From CAVTWD01 sp963738325 (GTDB taxonomy: Bacteria > Actinomycetota > Acidimicrobiia > Acidimicrobiales > Ilumatobacteraceae), in NCBI GenBank assembly GCA_963738325.1, contig CAVTWD010000017.1, positions 434,001 to 498,000 on the forward strand: a DNA stretch of 64,000 bases, read 5' to 3'. Shown in pieces: positions 1-9,146 of this stretch (the first letter of the stretch is position 1; every line of letters begins with the position of its first letter). Under the pieces are notes generated by a model. It had not been told where the DNA came from. It was given only the letters and a program-made list of their open reading frames with translations, and made no database searches. Made by a program: the position numbers and the translations under genes.

Positions 1-38
1 AAGATACTATTTGTCAACCCCTATCTCTGTGGTACCAT

Positions 39-758
39 GTGGATGTGAGCCGAGACACTGCTACCTATGGCCACTTCTGCATGCTCGCCCGGGCGCTCGA
101 GCGGGTCGGCGATCGGTGGGCGCTGCTGGTCATCCGCGACCTGACGACCGGACCGCAGCGGTTCACCGACTTGATCGATCGTCTCGCCGGCATCACCCCC
201 AAGACTCTGACGCAGCGGCTGCGCGACCTGGAGTCCGATGGCCTCGTCGTCGCCGATCGCGTCCCCGGTCGCCGAGAAGTCTGGTATCGCCTCACACCGG
301 CGGGAGAAGCGCTTCGACCGGCGCTCGACGAGCTGTTGGCCTGGGGTCTCCAATACGCGATCCGCCCCCCGGCGCCCGGCGAGCCCACCCACCCCGAACA
401 CCTCTTGACGGCATTGCGCGTGCAGCTCGATCGCCACGCCGCGAGGACCCCGCCGACACGCTGGCTGGTGCGCGTCACCAACGACAGCGCGTATGTGCTC
501 GCCACCGACGGAGAGCGCTGGCATCTGGAGCCGGCGGGTGAGACCACGACCGCCGACGTGACCATCACCGGAACGCGTGCGGCGTTGGCCCGCTTCCTCA
601 CGACTCCACCAGCGGACCGCGATCCCAGCCACTCTGAGCTCGAGATCACCGGAAGTCGCCCAGCCGTACGCTCCATGCTCAAAACGATTGAAGTCTTCCC
701 GTTCGGGCCACAAGCCAAGACGCACCGTGCCGCGCAGACGCGAAAGACGCAGCAGTAG
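39..758 (+). CDS. HxlR-family regulator with SCP2-like C-terminal domain
   Basis: A 239-residue protein. Residues about 10-105 form the HxlR winged helix: the opening CMLARALERVGDRWALLVIRD is followed by RFTDLIDRLAGITPKTLTQRL and ESDGLVVADRV. Residues about 125-225 (TRWLVRV...DVTITGTRAALARFL) look like the sterol-carrier-type domain attached to many actinobacterial HxlR proteins. HxlR proteins are usually small-molecule-responsive repressors of an adjacent enzyme. The start is GTG at 39; a GTG three codons later is also possible. The downstream neighbour is a broken alcohol dehydrogenase on the other strand, so the target is not evident. The upstream region is outside the window. Confidence 0.85.
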   Translation: MDVSRDTATYGHFCMLARALERVGDRWALLVIRDLTTGPQRFTDLIDRLAGITPKTLTQRLRDLESDGLVVADRVPGRREVWYRLTPAGEALRPALDELLAWGLQYAIRPPAPGEPTHPEHLLTALRVQLDRHAARTPPTRWLVRVTNDSAYVLATDGERWHLEPAGETTTADVTITGTRAALARFLTTPPADRDPSHSELEITGSRPAVRSMLKTIEVFPFGPQAKTHRAAQTRKTQQ

Positions 759-957
759 CGGACGCCGGCAGGAACGCTCCCGGAACTACTCCCCCAATCA
801 CGCCCCCGGCTGGAAGGCGCGCGGCGATGCCAGCGGCGGGGATCGACTACTCCTCGACCTTCCAGCAAGTGACCCGATCGTTCCCGACGCGGCGCCGTGG
901 AGTACCTGGTCGGGCTGCGCTGGCCGACTGGGTTCGCGTTGTCGCTCCCTCTGAGCC

Positions 958-981
958 AAGCCGGCGCGTTCGCGCCGGCTT
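958..981. terminator. Strong GC-rich hairpin, probable terminator
   Basis: Perfect 11-bp arms (AAGCCGGCGCG / CGCGCCGGCTT) separated by two bases. It lies between the HxlR gene and the convergent dehydrogenase remnant, where a bidirectional terminator is expected. There is no long T-run. The 200 bases before it (760-957) hold no gene I can support. Confidence 0.5.
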
Positions 982-1062
982 GTGGCCTGTGCTCATGGAG
1001 AGGACTCGCCTACCGGCCCGTGCTCTGACGCATGAGACGTCGCCGCTTCAGCGGGCGTTCGG

Positions 1063-2022
1063 TCACATCGTGACGACGACCTTGCCGGCGTCTGCTGGTC
1101 CTGGTCCAGCTGCTGCGGCGACCGCGGCCTGTATCTCGGCGAGTGGGTAGCGGTCTCGAACGGGAAGGTGGAGCAGCGCCCGCACGGATGAGGGACCACA
1201 GCTCACGGGCCATGTCGTCTCGGCGATGTGCGGCCGTCGCCAGCCAGTGGTCAATGCCGTACCCCTTCCACGTGAGGTTGCGGTAGATGAGGTCGGAGTT
1301 GCGCACCGGTACCGGCGTGTTGTCGAGCACGCCGTAGCTGACGATGGTGCCGCCCGGGCGGAGCGCCGGGAGGACGGCGGCGAGGACGTCACCTCCGACG
1401 CTGTCGAGGAAGCCAGCGAGCCCGGCGCCGCCGGTCCGCTCGAGGAGTGCGGTCGCCAGGTCGGGTTGGTCGGTGTGCAGAACCGGGAAACCGAGTTGAT
1501 CGGCACCGCTGGGCCGGGCGAGTCCGATCACTTGGACTCCACGGCTCGACGCCAGATCGGCGACGAGCCGCGCGACTGCCGACCGAGCAGCGCTGACCGC
1601 GACCCACTCACCGGACGCGGCGCCGACCTCGTCGAGCAACGCCCAGGCCGTCACCGGGTTCAGCGAGAACTGGGCTGCGAGCTCGACCGGGACGTCGTCG
1701 GGAACGACGTAGCACGACGCGGCGGGAACGACGATGTGCTCGGCCCAACAACCGGGGTGCCGGAAGGCGACGCGGGTGCCGGGTTGTAGTCCAGCGGGGG
1801 GCGCGCTTTCGACGACCATGCCCGTTCCTCGAGCCCCGCGACTTGGGGCAGGTGCGGCTGGATCCGGTACTGGCCCTTCACGAACATGAGGTCCGCCGGC
1901 TGCACGACGGAGGCGTCGACGTCGACGAGCACCTCAGCGGGCGAGAGGTGCGGTGTCGAGACGTCCTCGACGTGCACGACCGTCGCGGGGTCGCCAACCT
2001 GACGGAACACGGCGGCACGCAT
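1063..2022 (-). pseudogene. Quinone oxidoreductase/zinc-type alcohol dehydrogenase, two frameshifts
   Basis: The frame starts at ATG 2022 after a clear AGGAGG, with MRAAVFRQVGDPATVVHVED (GroES-like N-terminus). It shifts near 1813 into PAGLQPGTRVAFRHPGCWAEHIVVPA and the Rossmann part (EWVAVSAARSAVARLVADLA, GGTIVSYGVLD). It shifts again near 1165 into RYPLAEIQAAVAAA...AGKVVVTM, a normal C-terminus for the MDR superfamily. Joined, the pieces give about 319 codons, the usual family length. The first shift removes one G from a G-run (CTCGAGGAACG where CTCGAGGGAACG would restore the frame), so sequencing error is as likely as true inactivation. Role if intact: NAD(P)H-dependent reduction of a quinone or enone. 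Confidence 0.75.
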
Positions 2023-2140
2023 CTCCGTCCTCCTGTAGATCGCTCGACAACCAGCGCATGACAACAGTCGCGCGGCCTCGGCTACGAGAGACGTCCGCAA
2101 ACGCGGCCTGCCGTCTTGTCGCGATACATTCTCGCGTCAC

Positions 2141-2530
2141 GTGACAGACGTAACTGAACTCCGCGTCGCGCTGACGGTCGCGAACTTCGACGAGGCAGTC
2201 GCGTTCTACCGTGACGCGCTCGGGCTCGATGAGCTGGGGGACTGGAGCTCGGACAACGGGCGAGTTGTCGTGCTGTCGGCGGGGCGGGCGACGTTCGAGC
2301 TGTTCGACGAGGCACAGGCGGAGTACGTCGACGATCTCGAGGCGGGTCGCCGCGTCTCCGGTGCGGTGCGGCTGGCGTTCGAGGTACGCGACAGCGAGCA
2401 GATGGCGCGGCGACTCCTCGCATCCGGTGCCGAGGAAGTCGCGCCACCGGTCACGACCCCTTGGGGTGATCGCAACGCGCGTGTCCGGGCGCCGGATGGG
2501 ATGCAGCTGACGCTGTTCACGCCGACGTAG
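2141..2530 (+). CDS. VOC-superfamily (glyoxalase/bleomycin-resistance-like) protein
   Basis: 129 residues, a single VOC module: LRVALTVANFDEAVAFYRDALGLDEL at the N-terminus and PWGDRNARVRAPDGMQLTLFTP at the C-terminus, the classic start and end of the beta-alpha-beta-beta-beta repeat. Such proteins are metal-dependent dioxygenases, glyoxalases or antibiotic-binding proteins; nothing here separates these. The start is GTG at 2141 with no Shine-Dalgarno. A TACATT box at 2124-2129 lies 11 bases upstream, which suggests a leaderless mRNA. It is divergent from the broken dehydrogenase. Confidence 0.8.
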   Translation: MTDVTELRVALTVANFDEAVAFYRDALGLDELGDWSSDNGRVVVLSAGRATFELFDEAQAEYVDDLEAGRRVSGAVRLAFEVRDSEQMARRLLASGAEEVAPPVTTPWGDRNARVRAPDGMQLTLFTPT

Positions 2531-2665
2531 GAGCGTCCCCACCGACGCCGGCCCGTTGGGCCACGGCGGCGGCTTCGACCCGGGCGGCCATGCCGAGCTT
2601 GCGCAGGATGCCGGACCCGCGGACACGAAGACGTTCTTCACCTTGTGCCGACTGGTTGGTCCGCT
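2520..2665 (-). pseudogene. 3' fragment of a LuxR-type regulator
   Basis: On the minus strand, KVKNVFVSAG is followed, one frame over, by GILRKLGMAARVEAAAVAQR. This is the end of a LuxR helix-turn-helix (recognition helix then LRKLG...RVEAAAVAQR). Only about 40 codons remain, with one frameshift, so this is a remnant left between the VOC gene and the monooxygenase. No upstream ATPase or sensor part is present. Confidence 0.55.
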
Positions 2666-2706
2666 GCGAGGCGCTCGCCCGCGACACCGAGTAGGCACCG
2701 GCGGTC

Positions 2707-2730
2707 AGGGCCGCCCAAGTGGGCGGCCCT
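2707..2730. terminator. Hairpin terminator after the YdhR-like gene
   Basis: Perfect 11-bp arms (AGGGCCGCCCA / TGGGCGGCCCT) with a two-base centre. It lies 15 bases past the stop of the leftward monooxygenase gene, where its terminator should be. T-residues after the stem are few, as is usual in high-GC actinobacteria. Confidence 0.65.
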
Positions 2731-2745
2731 GTCGGGGAGCGTCGG

Positions 2746-3057
2746 TCAGGTGACCGTTGCCGGTGTGGTGATGGCTGTCGGAGCCTCGAGCACGTCGAAC
2801 TCGCGAACGGACAGCTGGGTGAAGGCGGGGTTGGCCTCCATCGCTGTGAACACTTCGGTGGAGCGCGATGCGTCGGCGTCCGCGGCGGAGTCGAACAGGT
2901 AGACGCCGCCGTAGACGCCGGTGTCTGGGTTGGCGAGCCAGAACTTGGCCTGCAGCCCGGGCCACTTGGTGAACGCCGGTGCGACGGCTGTGGCGTGTGC
3001 GCGGTACTGCTGGTCGGTCGGGCCGGCGAGGTGGAAGGTGACGATGCGGATGTACAT
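2746..3057 (-). CDS. YdhR-like/ABM-fold monooxygenase-like protein
   Basis: 103 residues, starting at ATG 3057 with AAGGAG seven bases upstream. MYIRIVTFHLAG opens a dimeric alpha-beta barrel; the centre carries PGLQAKFWLANPDTGVYGGVYLFDSAADADA, a layout typical of YdhR-like putative monooxygenases (sheet, then GGVYLF strand, then helix). Such proteins act on small aromatic or quinone-like compounds, or only bind them; the substrate is unknown. It is divergent from the large LuxR regulator, which may control it through half-sites in the shared region. Confidence 0.75.
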   Translation of the reverse strand: MYIRIVTFHLAGPTDQQYRAHATAVAPAFTKWPGLQAKFWLANPDTGVYGGVYLFDSAADADASRSTEVFTAMEANPAFTQLSVREFDVLEAPTAITTPATVT

Positions 3058-3130
3058 GGTCTGCTCCTTGTGTGTGTGTGGGGGTGGTTGCACGGTACGG
3101 ACGAGAGGGCCGTGCTGGCATCGGCGGAAT

Positions 3131-3138
3131 GCTCCATC
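3131..3138. promoter_or_regulatory. Candidate LuxR half-site upstream of the regulator gene
   Basis: GCTCCATC lies in the intergenic region between the YdhR-like gene and the regulator. It is the same word, in inverted orientation, as GATGGAGC found twice just after the regulator at 5061-5093. Its placement fits autoregulation. The assignment rests only on recurrence around this gene. Confidence 0.35.
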
Positions 3139-3167
3139 GTGGGAAGGGAGCGGCCGCCGTAGCATGG

Positions 3168-5051
3168 GTGGCGGTGGAGCCCGAGCTCCTCGGCGATCGT
3201 CTCGCCGCTTCGGCTGCCTCGGCCCTGGTTGGTCGGGAGGGGGAACGGGAACGTCTCGGCGCGCTCGTCGATGACGTCGACACGCTGGTGGCGTTCGTCC
3301 AGGGTCCCGGCGGCATCGGCAAGACGGCGCTCGTGGCGGCGGTCCTCCCTGACGCGCCGTGGGTCGATGGCCGCGATCTGGAACCGACACCGGCGGGGGT
3401 GCTCGGCGCGCTGGGGGCCGTGCTCGGCTGCGAAGCCAGCATCGTGGGGGTCAGTGGGGAGCTGGTGGCGGTACGAGCCCTGGTGATGGACAGCTACGAG
3501 CGGCTCGGCATCGTGGATGGCTGGATACGGAACGATTTCCTGCCGGCGCTGCCGTCGTCACTGACCACGGTGATCGTCGGCCGCAATCCCCCCAACGCGG
3601 CCTGGCGGACGTCGCCGGGTTGGCGGCGCCTGATCGGTGAGCTGGTCGTGGGGCCGCTCACCGACGCCGACGCCGCCGCGTTGCTGGCCCGCCGGGTGGT
3701 GCCCGCGCCGCTGGCCGACACCGTGCTGTCCTTCGCCCGGGGCCACCCGCTGGCGCTGGAGCTGGCGGGCGAAGCGTTCGTTCGGCACCCCGACCTGCGC
3801 CTGCACGGCGGTCCGCCTGCCGAGGTCGTCGAGGAGCTCATCGAGGTGTTCTTCGACGACCTGGACCCGACCGATCGGCGGGCGGTCGAGGCGGCATCGA
3901 TCCTGCGTCGGATCACCGAACCGCTGCTGGCGGCCGCCATCGACGCCGTCGGTCTGAGCGACGAGCTCGGGGTCGACGCGGCGTGGCGCACGCTCAGGGA
4001 TCTCCCGGTCACGACAGTGACGATGAACGGGCTCGAGCTGAGCCCGGTGGTGCGCGACGTGGCCGCCGCGGGCGTCGAGCTGCGCCATCCCGCGCTGGCC
4101 AGATGCGTGCGGAGACGGGTCGCCACGGTGGCGCTGGGCGAGCTCGAGTCCAGCCCGGGATGGGCCGCGACCGCCGACCTGCTCCACCTCGTCCAGAACC
4201 CGATCATCCGCAACGCCTTCCAGCCACCTGCGGGGCAGCAGCACCCCGTCGAGCGGGACTCGCCCCGACAGACCGCGAGGCGTGCTCGCCATCGTCGAGC
4301 GACACCTCGGACGAGACGAAGCGGCCGTCCTCGCCCGCTGGTGGTCGCGCACCCGGAGTCCTTCGTGGTGTCCCGTGGTGAGGACGGCGCGGTAACCGCC
4401 TTCAGCGTCGTCGCCGAGGTCGCCGGCGTCTCGCCCGAGCTCGTCGAACACGACCCCTTCATGGCCACCGTCGCGGCCGACATGGTGGCCCGGCCGCTGC
4501 CACCCAACGGACGGGCGCTCGTCGCCCGCAGGGTGCTGGCCGCCGACAGCGGCTCAGACCCGAGCCCGCGGCTCGGTTCGATGCTCGTCGACATGAAGCG
4601 CACCTACATCGAGCTACGGCCCGACCTGGCCCGCGTCTACGCCGCCAGCCAGCCCGGCTCGGCGCTGGGCGCGGCGATGCGGGCCCTGGGTTTCGGCGAC
4701 CCCCTGCCGGGACCCGCCGACGCCGGCACCGAAGTGTCCGCCCTCGACTTCGGTCCTGGCAGCGTCGACGGCTGGCTGGCCCGCCACGTCGACGCCGAGA
4801 CGGCACCCGAACCGTCAGAAGCGACGGAACCGTCGGGCGAGGAGGCACTCCCCCTCGCCCGGCTCAGCGCCCGAGAGCGAGAGGTGCTGGCCGCGCTCGC
4901 CGACGGCCTGACCAACCAGGAGCTGGCCGAGCGGCTCTTCATCAGCGAACGCACCGCCAATCGGCACCTGAGCAACATCTTCACCAAGCTCGGCGTCCGC
5001 AACCGGACCGCCGCCGCTCGCGTCGCGATCGAGGCCGGCCTCGCCGGCTGA
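3168..5051 (+). CDS. Large LuxR-type regulator with P-loop ATPase domain
   Basis: About 627 residues from GTG 3168 (an upstream ATG at 3129 is possible). A LVGREGERERLGALV lead-in and Walker A GPGGIGKTALV (about residues 55-65) mark a STAND/LAL-like ATPase. The C-terminus is LSAREREVLAALADGLTNQ then ELAERLFISERTANRHLSN and FTKLGVRNR, a GerE/LuxR helix-turn-helix. Between about 4215 and 4355 the frame reads arginine-rich nonsense. In the next frame that stretch gives GVLAIVERHLGRDEAAVLAR, which looks like real protein, so two compensating indels are likely. It should activate or repress neighbouring catabolic genes in response to a ligand sensed by the middle region. Confidence 0.8.
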   Translation: MAVEPELLGDRLAASAASALVGREGERERLGALVDDVDTLVAFVQGPGGIGKTALVAAVLPDAPWVDGRDLEPTPAGVLGALGAVLGCEASIVGVSGELVAVRALVMDSYERLGIVDGWIRNDFLPALPSSLTTVIVGRNPPNAAWRTSPGWRRLIGELVVGPLTDADAAALLARRVVPAPLADTVLSFARGHPLALELAGEAFVRHPDLRLHGGPPAEVVEELIEVFFDDLDPTDRRAVEAASILRRITEPLLAAAIDAVGLSDELGVDAAWRTLRDLPVTTVTMNGLELSPVVRDVAAAGVELRHPALARCVRRRVATVALGELESSPGWAATADLLHLVQNPIIRNAFQPPAGQQHPVERDSPRQTARRARHRRATPRTRRSGRPRPLVVAHPESFVVSRGEDGAVTAFSVVAEVAGVSPELVEHDPFMATVAADMVARPLPPNGRALVARRVLAADSGSDPSPRLGSMLVDMKRTYIELRPDLARVYAASQPGSALGAAMRALGFGDPLPGPADAGTEVSALDFGPGSVDGWLARHVDAETAPEPSEATEPSGEEALPLARLSAREREVLAALADGLTNQELAERLFISERTANRHLSNIFTKLGVRNRTAAARVAIEAGLAG

Positions 5052-5061
5052 GCCAGCGCTG

Positions 5062-5093
5062 ATGGAGCAAACGCTCCATGCCCGCGATGGAGC
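5062..5093. promoter_or_regulatory. Candidate LuxR operator before the acyl-CoA dehydrogenase
   Basis: A perfect inverted repeat ATGGAGC-AAAC-GCTCCAT (5062-5079) is followed by a third half-site GATGGAGC at 5086-5093. It lies 10 bases after the regulator stop and about 30 bases before the first codons of the dehydrogenase remnant. The same half-site is upstream of the regulator at 3131. The inverted repeat could also be a weak terminator hairpin. Confidence 0.45.
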
Positions 5094-5120
5094 GACCGCC
5101 GATGCCCACGCGCGGCTCCG

Positions 5121-6344
5121 ATGCACGGCATGATGATGCCATCGCCACCATCACCGACACGTTCACAGCCCGACCCGCTCACGCGTGCTCGAGAGGCGAC
5201 GCTCGCATCGTTCCGGGAGCGTGCCGGCGGCCTCGACGCGACCGGCCGCTTCCCGCACGAGGACCTGGCCGACCTTCGCCGCATCGGCTGGCTCCAAGCG
5301 GCCGCCCCCAGCGGCGTCGGGCGGGCTTCGGCCTCGACCTCGCGACGCTCGCCGCCGAACAACGCCGCCTCGCCCGCTACGCGCCGGCCACCGCGCTGTC
5401 GACGTGCATGCACCACTACTGGGTCGGCCTGGCCGCGACCCTCGATGCCGTCGGCCACCCGTTCGGCGAGCGCATCCTCGGTTGGGTCGGCCGACGGCGA
5501 GATCCTGGCCTCCGGGCACGCCGAGGTCGGCAACGACGTCCCCGTCTCGCTGTCGACGACCCGGGCCGAGCGCGTCGCCCGGTGGCTGGCGGCTCCACGG
5601 GCGCAAGCTGTTCGGCTCGCTCGGCCCGGTGTGGGACCGGCTCGGCATCCACGCCATGGACACCAGCGACCCGTCGCGGCCCATGATCGTCCACGGGTTC
5701 GTGCCGTCGCGACACCCCCGGCGTCACCGTCGTCGACACATGGGACGCGCACGGCATGCGCGCGACCGAGAGCCACGACACGGTCCTCGACGGCGCCTTC
5801 CTTCCGGACGAGGACGTGCTGTGCGTCGTTCCTGCCGGGCCGCCCACCGAGCCGGCCGTGCTCGGCGTCATGATCGGCTGGGCGCTGACCCTCATCTCCA
5901 ACGTCTACGTCGGCATCGCCGAGCGCGCACTCGAGATCGCCATCGCCGACGCCACCCACAAGACTTCGATCGCCATCCCCGCCGGAACGTTCGCCCACCA
6001 TCCCCTGGTGCAGCAGCAGGTCGCGCACATGCACCTCGAGCTGGACGCCGCCCGGGCCGTGCTCGATCGGCTGGCCGCCGACTGGGTCGAGGGCGTCGAC
6101 CACGGCGCCCGCTGGCCGGTGCAGATCTTCGCGGCCAAGTGGCGCGCCGCCACCGCGGCCATGACGAGTCGTCGACGTGGCGTGCGAGGTGGTGGGCGGC
6201 AGCTCGTTCCGCCGAGGCCACGAGCTCGAACGCTTCTCCCGCGACGTGCGCGCCGCTCGCTTCCACCCCGGCACCGACGCGTACACACACGAGACCATCG
6301 GCAAAGCCCTCCTGGGCATCAGCCCCGGCGAGCCCCGCTGGTAG
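5121..6344 (+). pseudogene. Acyl-CoA dehydrogenase-like flavoprotein, multiply frameshifted
   Basis: Reading across frames gives a complete acyl-CoA dehydrogenase: REATLASFRERAGGLDATGR...DLRRIGWLQA, then GFGLDLATLAAEQRRLARYAP, then ILASGHAEVGNDVPVSLSTT, GRKLFGSLGPVWDRLGIHAMD, TVVDTWDAHGMRATESHDTV and GWALTLISNVYVGIAERALE. It ends ELERFSRDVRAARFHPGTDA...GKALLGISPGEPRW. At least five shifts are needed, too many for a working gene as written. The late ARFHP segment fits the flavin monooxygenase-like branch (DszC/SfnB type) as well as true dehydrogenases. It probably belongs to the regulon of the LuxR gene just upstream. Confidence 0.75.
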
Positions 6345-6419
6345 ATGCGACGCACCCATGCGGACCCACGGCGGGCGCGATGTTCGGACCCGCAGGACGG
6401 CGCCGCTGACCGCCGGCGC

Positions 6420-6486
6420 CCGTCGCATGGAGCTGGGAGAGCACGTACCGTCCGACGTTTCCCGTGGCCCCCAACACCAAGATCAT
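6420..6486 (-). pseudogene. 5' fragment of an NAD(P)-binding NmrA-like gene
   Basis: From ATG 6486 the minus strand reads MILVLGATGNVGRYVLSQLH, the first beta strand and GxxGxxG dinucleotide loop of an atypical short-chain dehydrogenase (NmrA/SDR_a5 type). Homology stops after about 22 codons, near the end of the dehydrogenase remnant, so only the gene start survives. Confidence 0.5.
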
Positions 6487-6605
6487 CTGTTTCCCCCGTT
6501 GTTGATTCTGCGCCGCTGGTGGTCTGAACCCCCGCACTTACGCGCGGGAGTCGGGGGGAACGCGGCGGCCCTGGCGGGCCGCCGCGTCCCGCAGGAGCAC
6601 GGCGT

Positions 6606-7753
6606 TCATGCGGCGGCCTTTTCGTCGTCGCGAGGGAAGAAAGGGACCTCGATGTAGACGCGGTCGGCGGCGGCGAGGATCTTCGAAGCGTCGTCGACTG
6701 GAGGGTGGATATGCCCGTTGATCAGCTTCTTGACGGCCGCGCCGTCGGCGCCCGAGGCCATCACCCTGCGGTCCCAGCCCCGAGTGAAGATGGCACCGGC
6801 GCCGCCCAGGTCCAGGCAGGTGACGTAGGGGCCGGGGGTGAAGTCGCGCAGCGGCATGCCGAGCAGGTCGGCCGCCGCGTTGTACCCGGCGACCTTGCCG
6901 AGCGGGGTGGCATGCTGGCACGCCTGCATGATCGTGTGGTCGGCGTCGAATGCCGCCGCGGCCGTATCCCCGGCGACGAACACCTCGGGAGGAGCGCGCA
7001 GCCGCTGGTCCACCGGCACCCGGCCGAGGTGGTCGAGCTCGTCGGAGATCTGCCGGGTGAGCTCGCTGGCCCTCATCCCCACGGACCAGACCACCGCGTC
7101 CGCCTCGACCCGGCTGCCGTCGGAGAGGACGGCGTAACCGTCGCCGACCTCCATCACCGTCGTCCCGAGGCGGCGGTCGATGCCCAGCTCGTCCAGCGCT
7201 GACTCGATCTCCTCGCGCGGGTCCGGGCCGAGCTGGGCTCCGACCACCTCCGACCGGTCCACCAACAGCACCCGGCCCCGGGCCGCCAGTGCGGTCGCGG
7301 CCTCCAGGCCGACGAACCCGGCGCCGACGACCACGACGGAGTAATCCTCCCGGTCGCGCAGATGGTCGGTGAGCCGCCGGGCCCCGTCCAGGGTGTCGAT
7401 GTCGAAGAGTCGTTCGGCGCCCGGCAGGCCCTGGGGCTGAACGAGCTTGCTGCCCGCCGCCAGTACCAGGCGGTCGTAGCCGACTTCCCGCCGTCGGCAA
7501 CGACAACGCGGCGGTCGGTGTCGATCGTGCTCACCGGGGCCCGCATATGCTCGACGCCGATCGGCTCGAGGATCCGGATCAGCTCGACCTTGGCCAAGTC
7601 CGGTTCCGCCTCGTACAGGCGGGGCCGCAGCACCAGATGCTCGTTCGGCACGATGAGCGTGATGCGCACGTCCGCGTCGCCCCGTGCCAGCGCCGCGCCC
7701 GCCGCGCTCCACACGGCCGCAAAACCGCCTCCGATGATCACAAGATGTCCCAC
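6606..7753 (-). pseudogene. Type II NADH dehydrogenase-like FAD oxidoreductase, one frameshift
   Basis: It starts at ATG 7753 with MGHLVIIGGGFAAVWSAAGA (FAD-binding GGGF). It crosses one frameshift near 7490 into YDRLVLAAGSKLVQPQGLPG, the second dinucleotide fold VVVVGAGFVGLEAATALA, and the FAD-closing VFVAGDTAAA. The tail MPLRDFTPGPYVTCLDLGGAGAIFTRG is typical of actinobacterial NDH-2-like proteins. About 381 codons in all, a normal length. The single shift leaves both halves well conserved, so an assembly error is quite possible. If intact, it would move electrons from NADH to quinone without proton pumping. Confidence 0.75.
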
Positions 7754-7819
7754 TGTCTCGTCCTCTCAGCTTCGCCCCCCGGGGATCGGGGGGTTCAGCA
7801 GGGAGTCAAGATGGCGGGC

Positions 7820-8078
7820 TCAAATGTGAGCGAGGTCGGCCAACTTCTCGGGGTTCCCAGTCTCCTGAACGCCATGCTCCGCCCGTCGGCGATCTCCACG
7901 GTGTCGAGCCAGACCAACTCCCCGCCGCGGTAGGTCGCCAGGGCGGGATGCCCGTTCACCTCGATGAATCTCGAACGCGTCGGGGTGCCTGATCGCGATC
8001 TGCCGAATGGCCAGCCGGGCGATCGGCCGGGCGCCCCGGACCGGCCTCCGCGCTGCTCTCACCTTGCCGCCGCCGTCC
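7820..8078 (-). pseudogene. C-terminal remnant of an ECF (SigJ-like) sigma factor
   Basis: The minus strand reads GGKVRAARRPVRGARPIARLAI, then in the next frame VNGHPALATYRGGELVWLDT and VEIADGR, then ETGNPEKLADLAHI. This is the SnoaL-like C-terminal domain of SigJ/ECF41-type sigma factors (DGGGKVxAARRPI...NPEKL). The sigma-2 and sigma-4 regions are missing; the truncated IS630 adjoins the break near 8080. At least one internal frameshift is present. Confidence 0.5.
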
Positions 8079-8690
8079 GGTCGTGGGCGTAGGCCAAGGC
8101 GGCCGCCATCGACAGCCGATTCCAGCTGAACCGGTGGCGCAGCACCGGCGTCTGGCCGCGAGGGGCCCAGGTGGCTCTCACCGGAGGGAGGAGCGAGACC
8201 CCCGACTCGTCTTGAAAGACGATCCAGGCTCGGCGTCTGCGGGCCCCCTTTTTATGCGAGGCCACTCGGTGGCGACCCAGCGGGCGATGACGTCATCGTC
8301 ACGTTCGACCGCCCGGCGGGCCGGCCGCTGACGGCTCCAGCCCAGCCTGTCCCGCAGCAGCTTCCACACGTGCCCGGGGTGGTAGGCCACCCCCGTCTCG
8401 GCCTCGATCACCCTCGCCACCCGATCCAAAGTCCACAGATCGGTGCCGAACCCGTAGGCCCGCGGCCCCTGACGCAACGCCCGCTCCACCTGGCGCAGCT
8501 GCGCAGTGGACAGGCGCGGCATCCGCCCCGCCCGCCCCGCCCCCTTCAACGCCTTCGTGCCATCCGCCTGCCACTCGGCGTACCAGCGGCTCACCGACTG
8601 GCGCGACACCACCAACTCCCGAGCCACATCAGCCTGGGACGCGCCCGGCGCGAACAGACGCCCGCCCGCTTCCGCCGCCGCTCCATCCCC
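8059..8690 (-). pseudogene. Truncated IS630-family transposase
   Basis: Helix-turn-helix part: ASQADVARELVVSRQSVSRW, then YGFGTDLWTLDRVARVIEAETG and HVWKLLRDRLGWSRQRP. A shift near 8250 leads into KKGARRRRAWIVFQDESGVS, with the first DDE aspartate in FQDESG, then RHRFSWNRLSMAAALAYA. The protein ends there; the second D and the E are absent. The 3' half was lost where the sigma-factor remnant begins. 8700-8880 shows no clear terminal inverted repeat. Confidence 0.8.
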
Positions 8691-9146
8691 TCAAAATCCC
8701 GCCGTGGCGACCGCGACCCGGTCGCCACCAGCCACGCCATGACCAACACCAGCACGGGGAACACCTTGCCCCAAGTGTCCCAGACCTGTCACTCTATTTA
8801 GCGAACCTCTTTCAGTTTCAGGGTGCGTCGTCCTCCTCGATCTCGCTGCCATCGGCAACGGACGTCGCGGTGACGCTTCTGGTTGTTGCGTGGTGCGTTG
8901 CCTGCCCTGGCCGCGACGAGAGACGGCTCGTCCAGGTCTGTCAGACGCCGCGGCCTTCGCGGTGCTCTAGACCCCTCCGTACGAGATCAAGCCCGATTGA
9001 CACCTAGGCGCCGTCGGCACGGCGTCAACCGAAGGTTCGCGCTCACGTGCTCCCGGGCCGCCAGGCGTACCCCACAGCGGCTCGGTGACTTGCCTTCGCC
9101 CCTCTCATCCTCGACAGGGCTCCCTCGGGCGAGCATATTCGGAGAA

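Noticed and set aside
4637..6355. Long open frame on the minus strand (572 codons)
   Set aside because: Arg/Gly/Ala-rich translation without family resemblance, antisense to the LuxR gene end and the acyl-CoA dehydrogenase remnant, both well supported on the plus strand.
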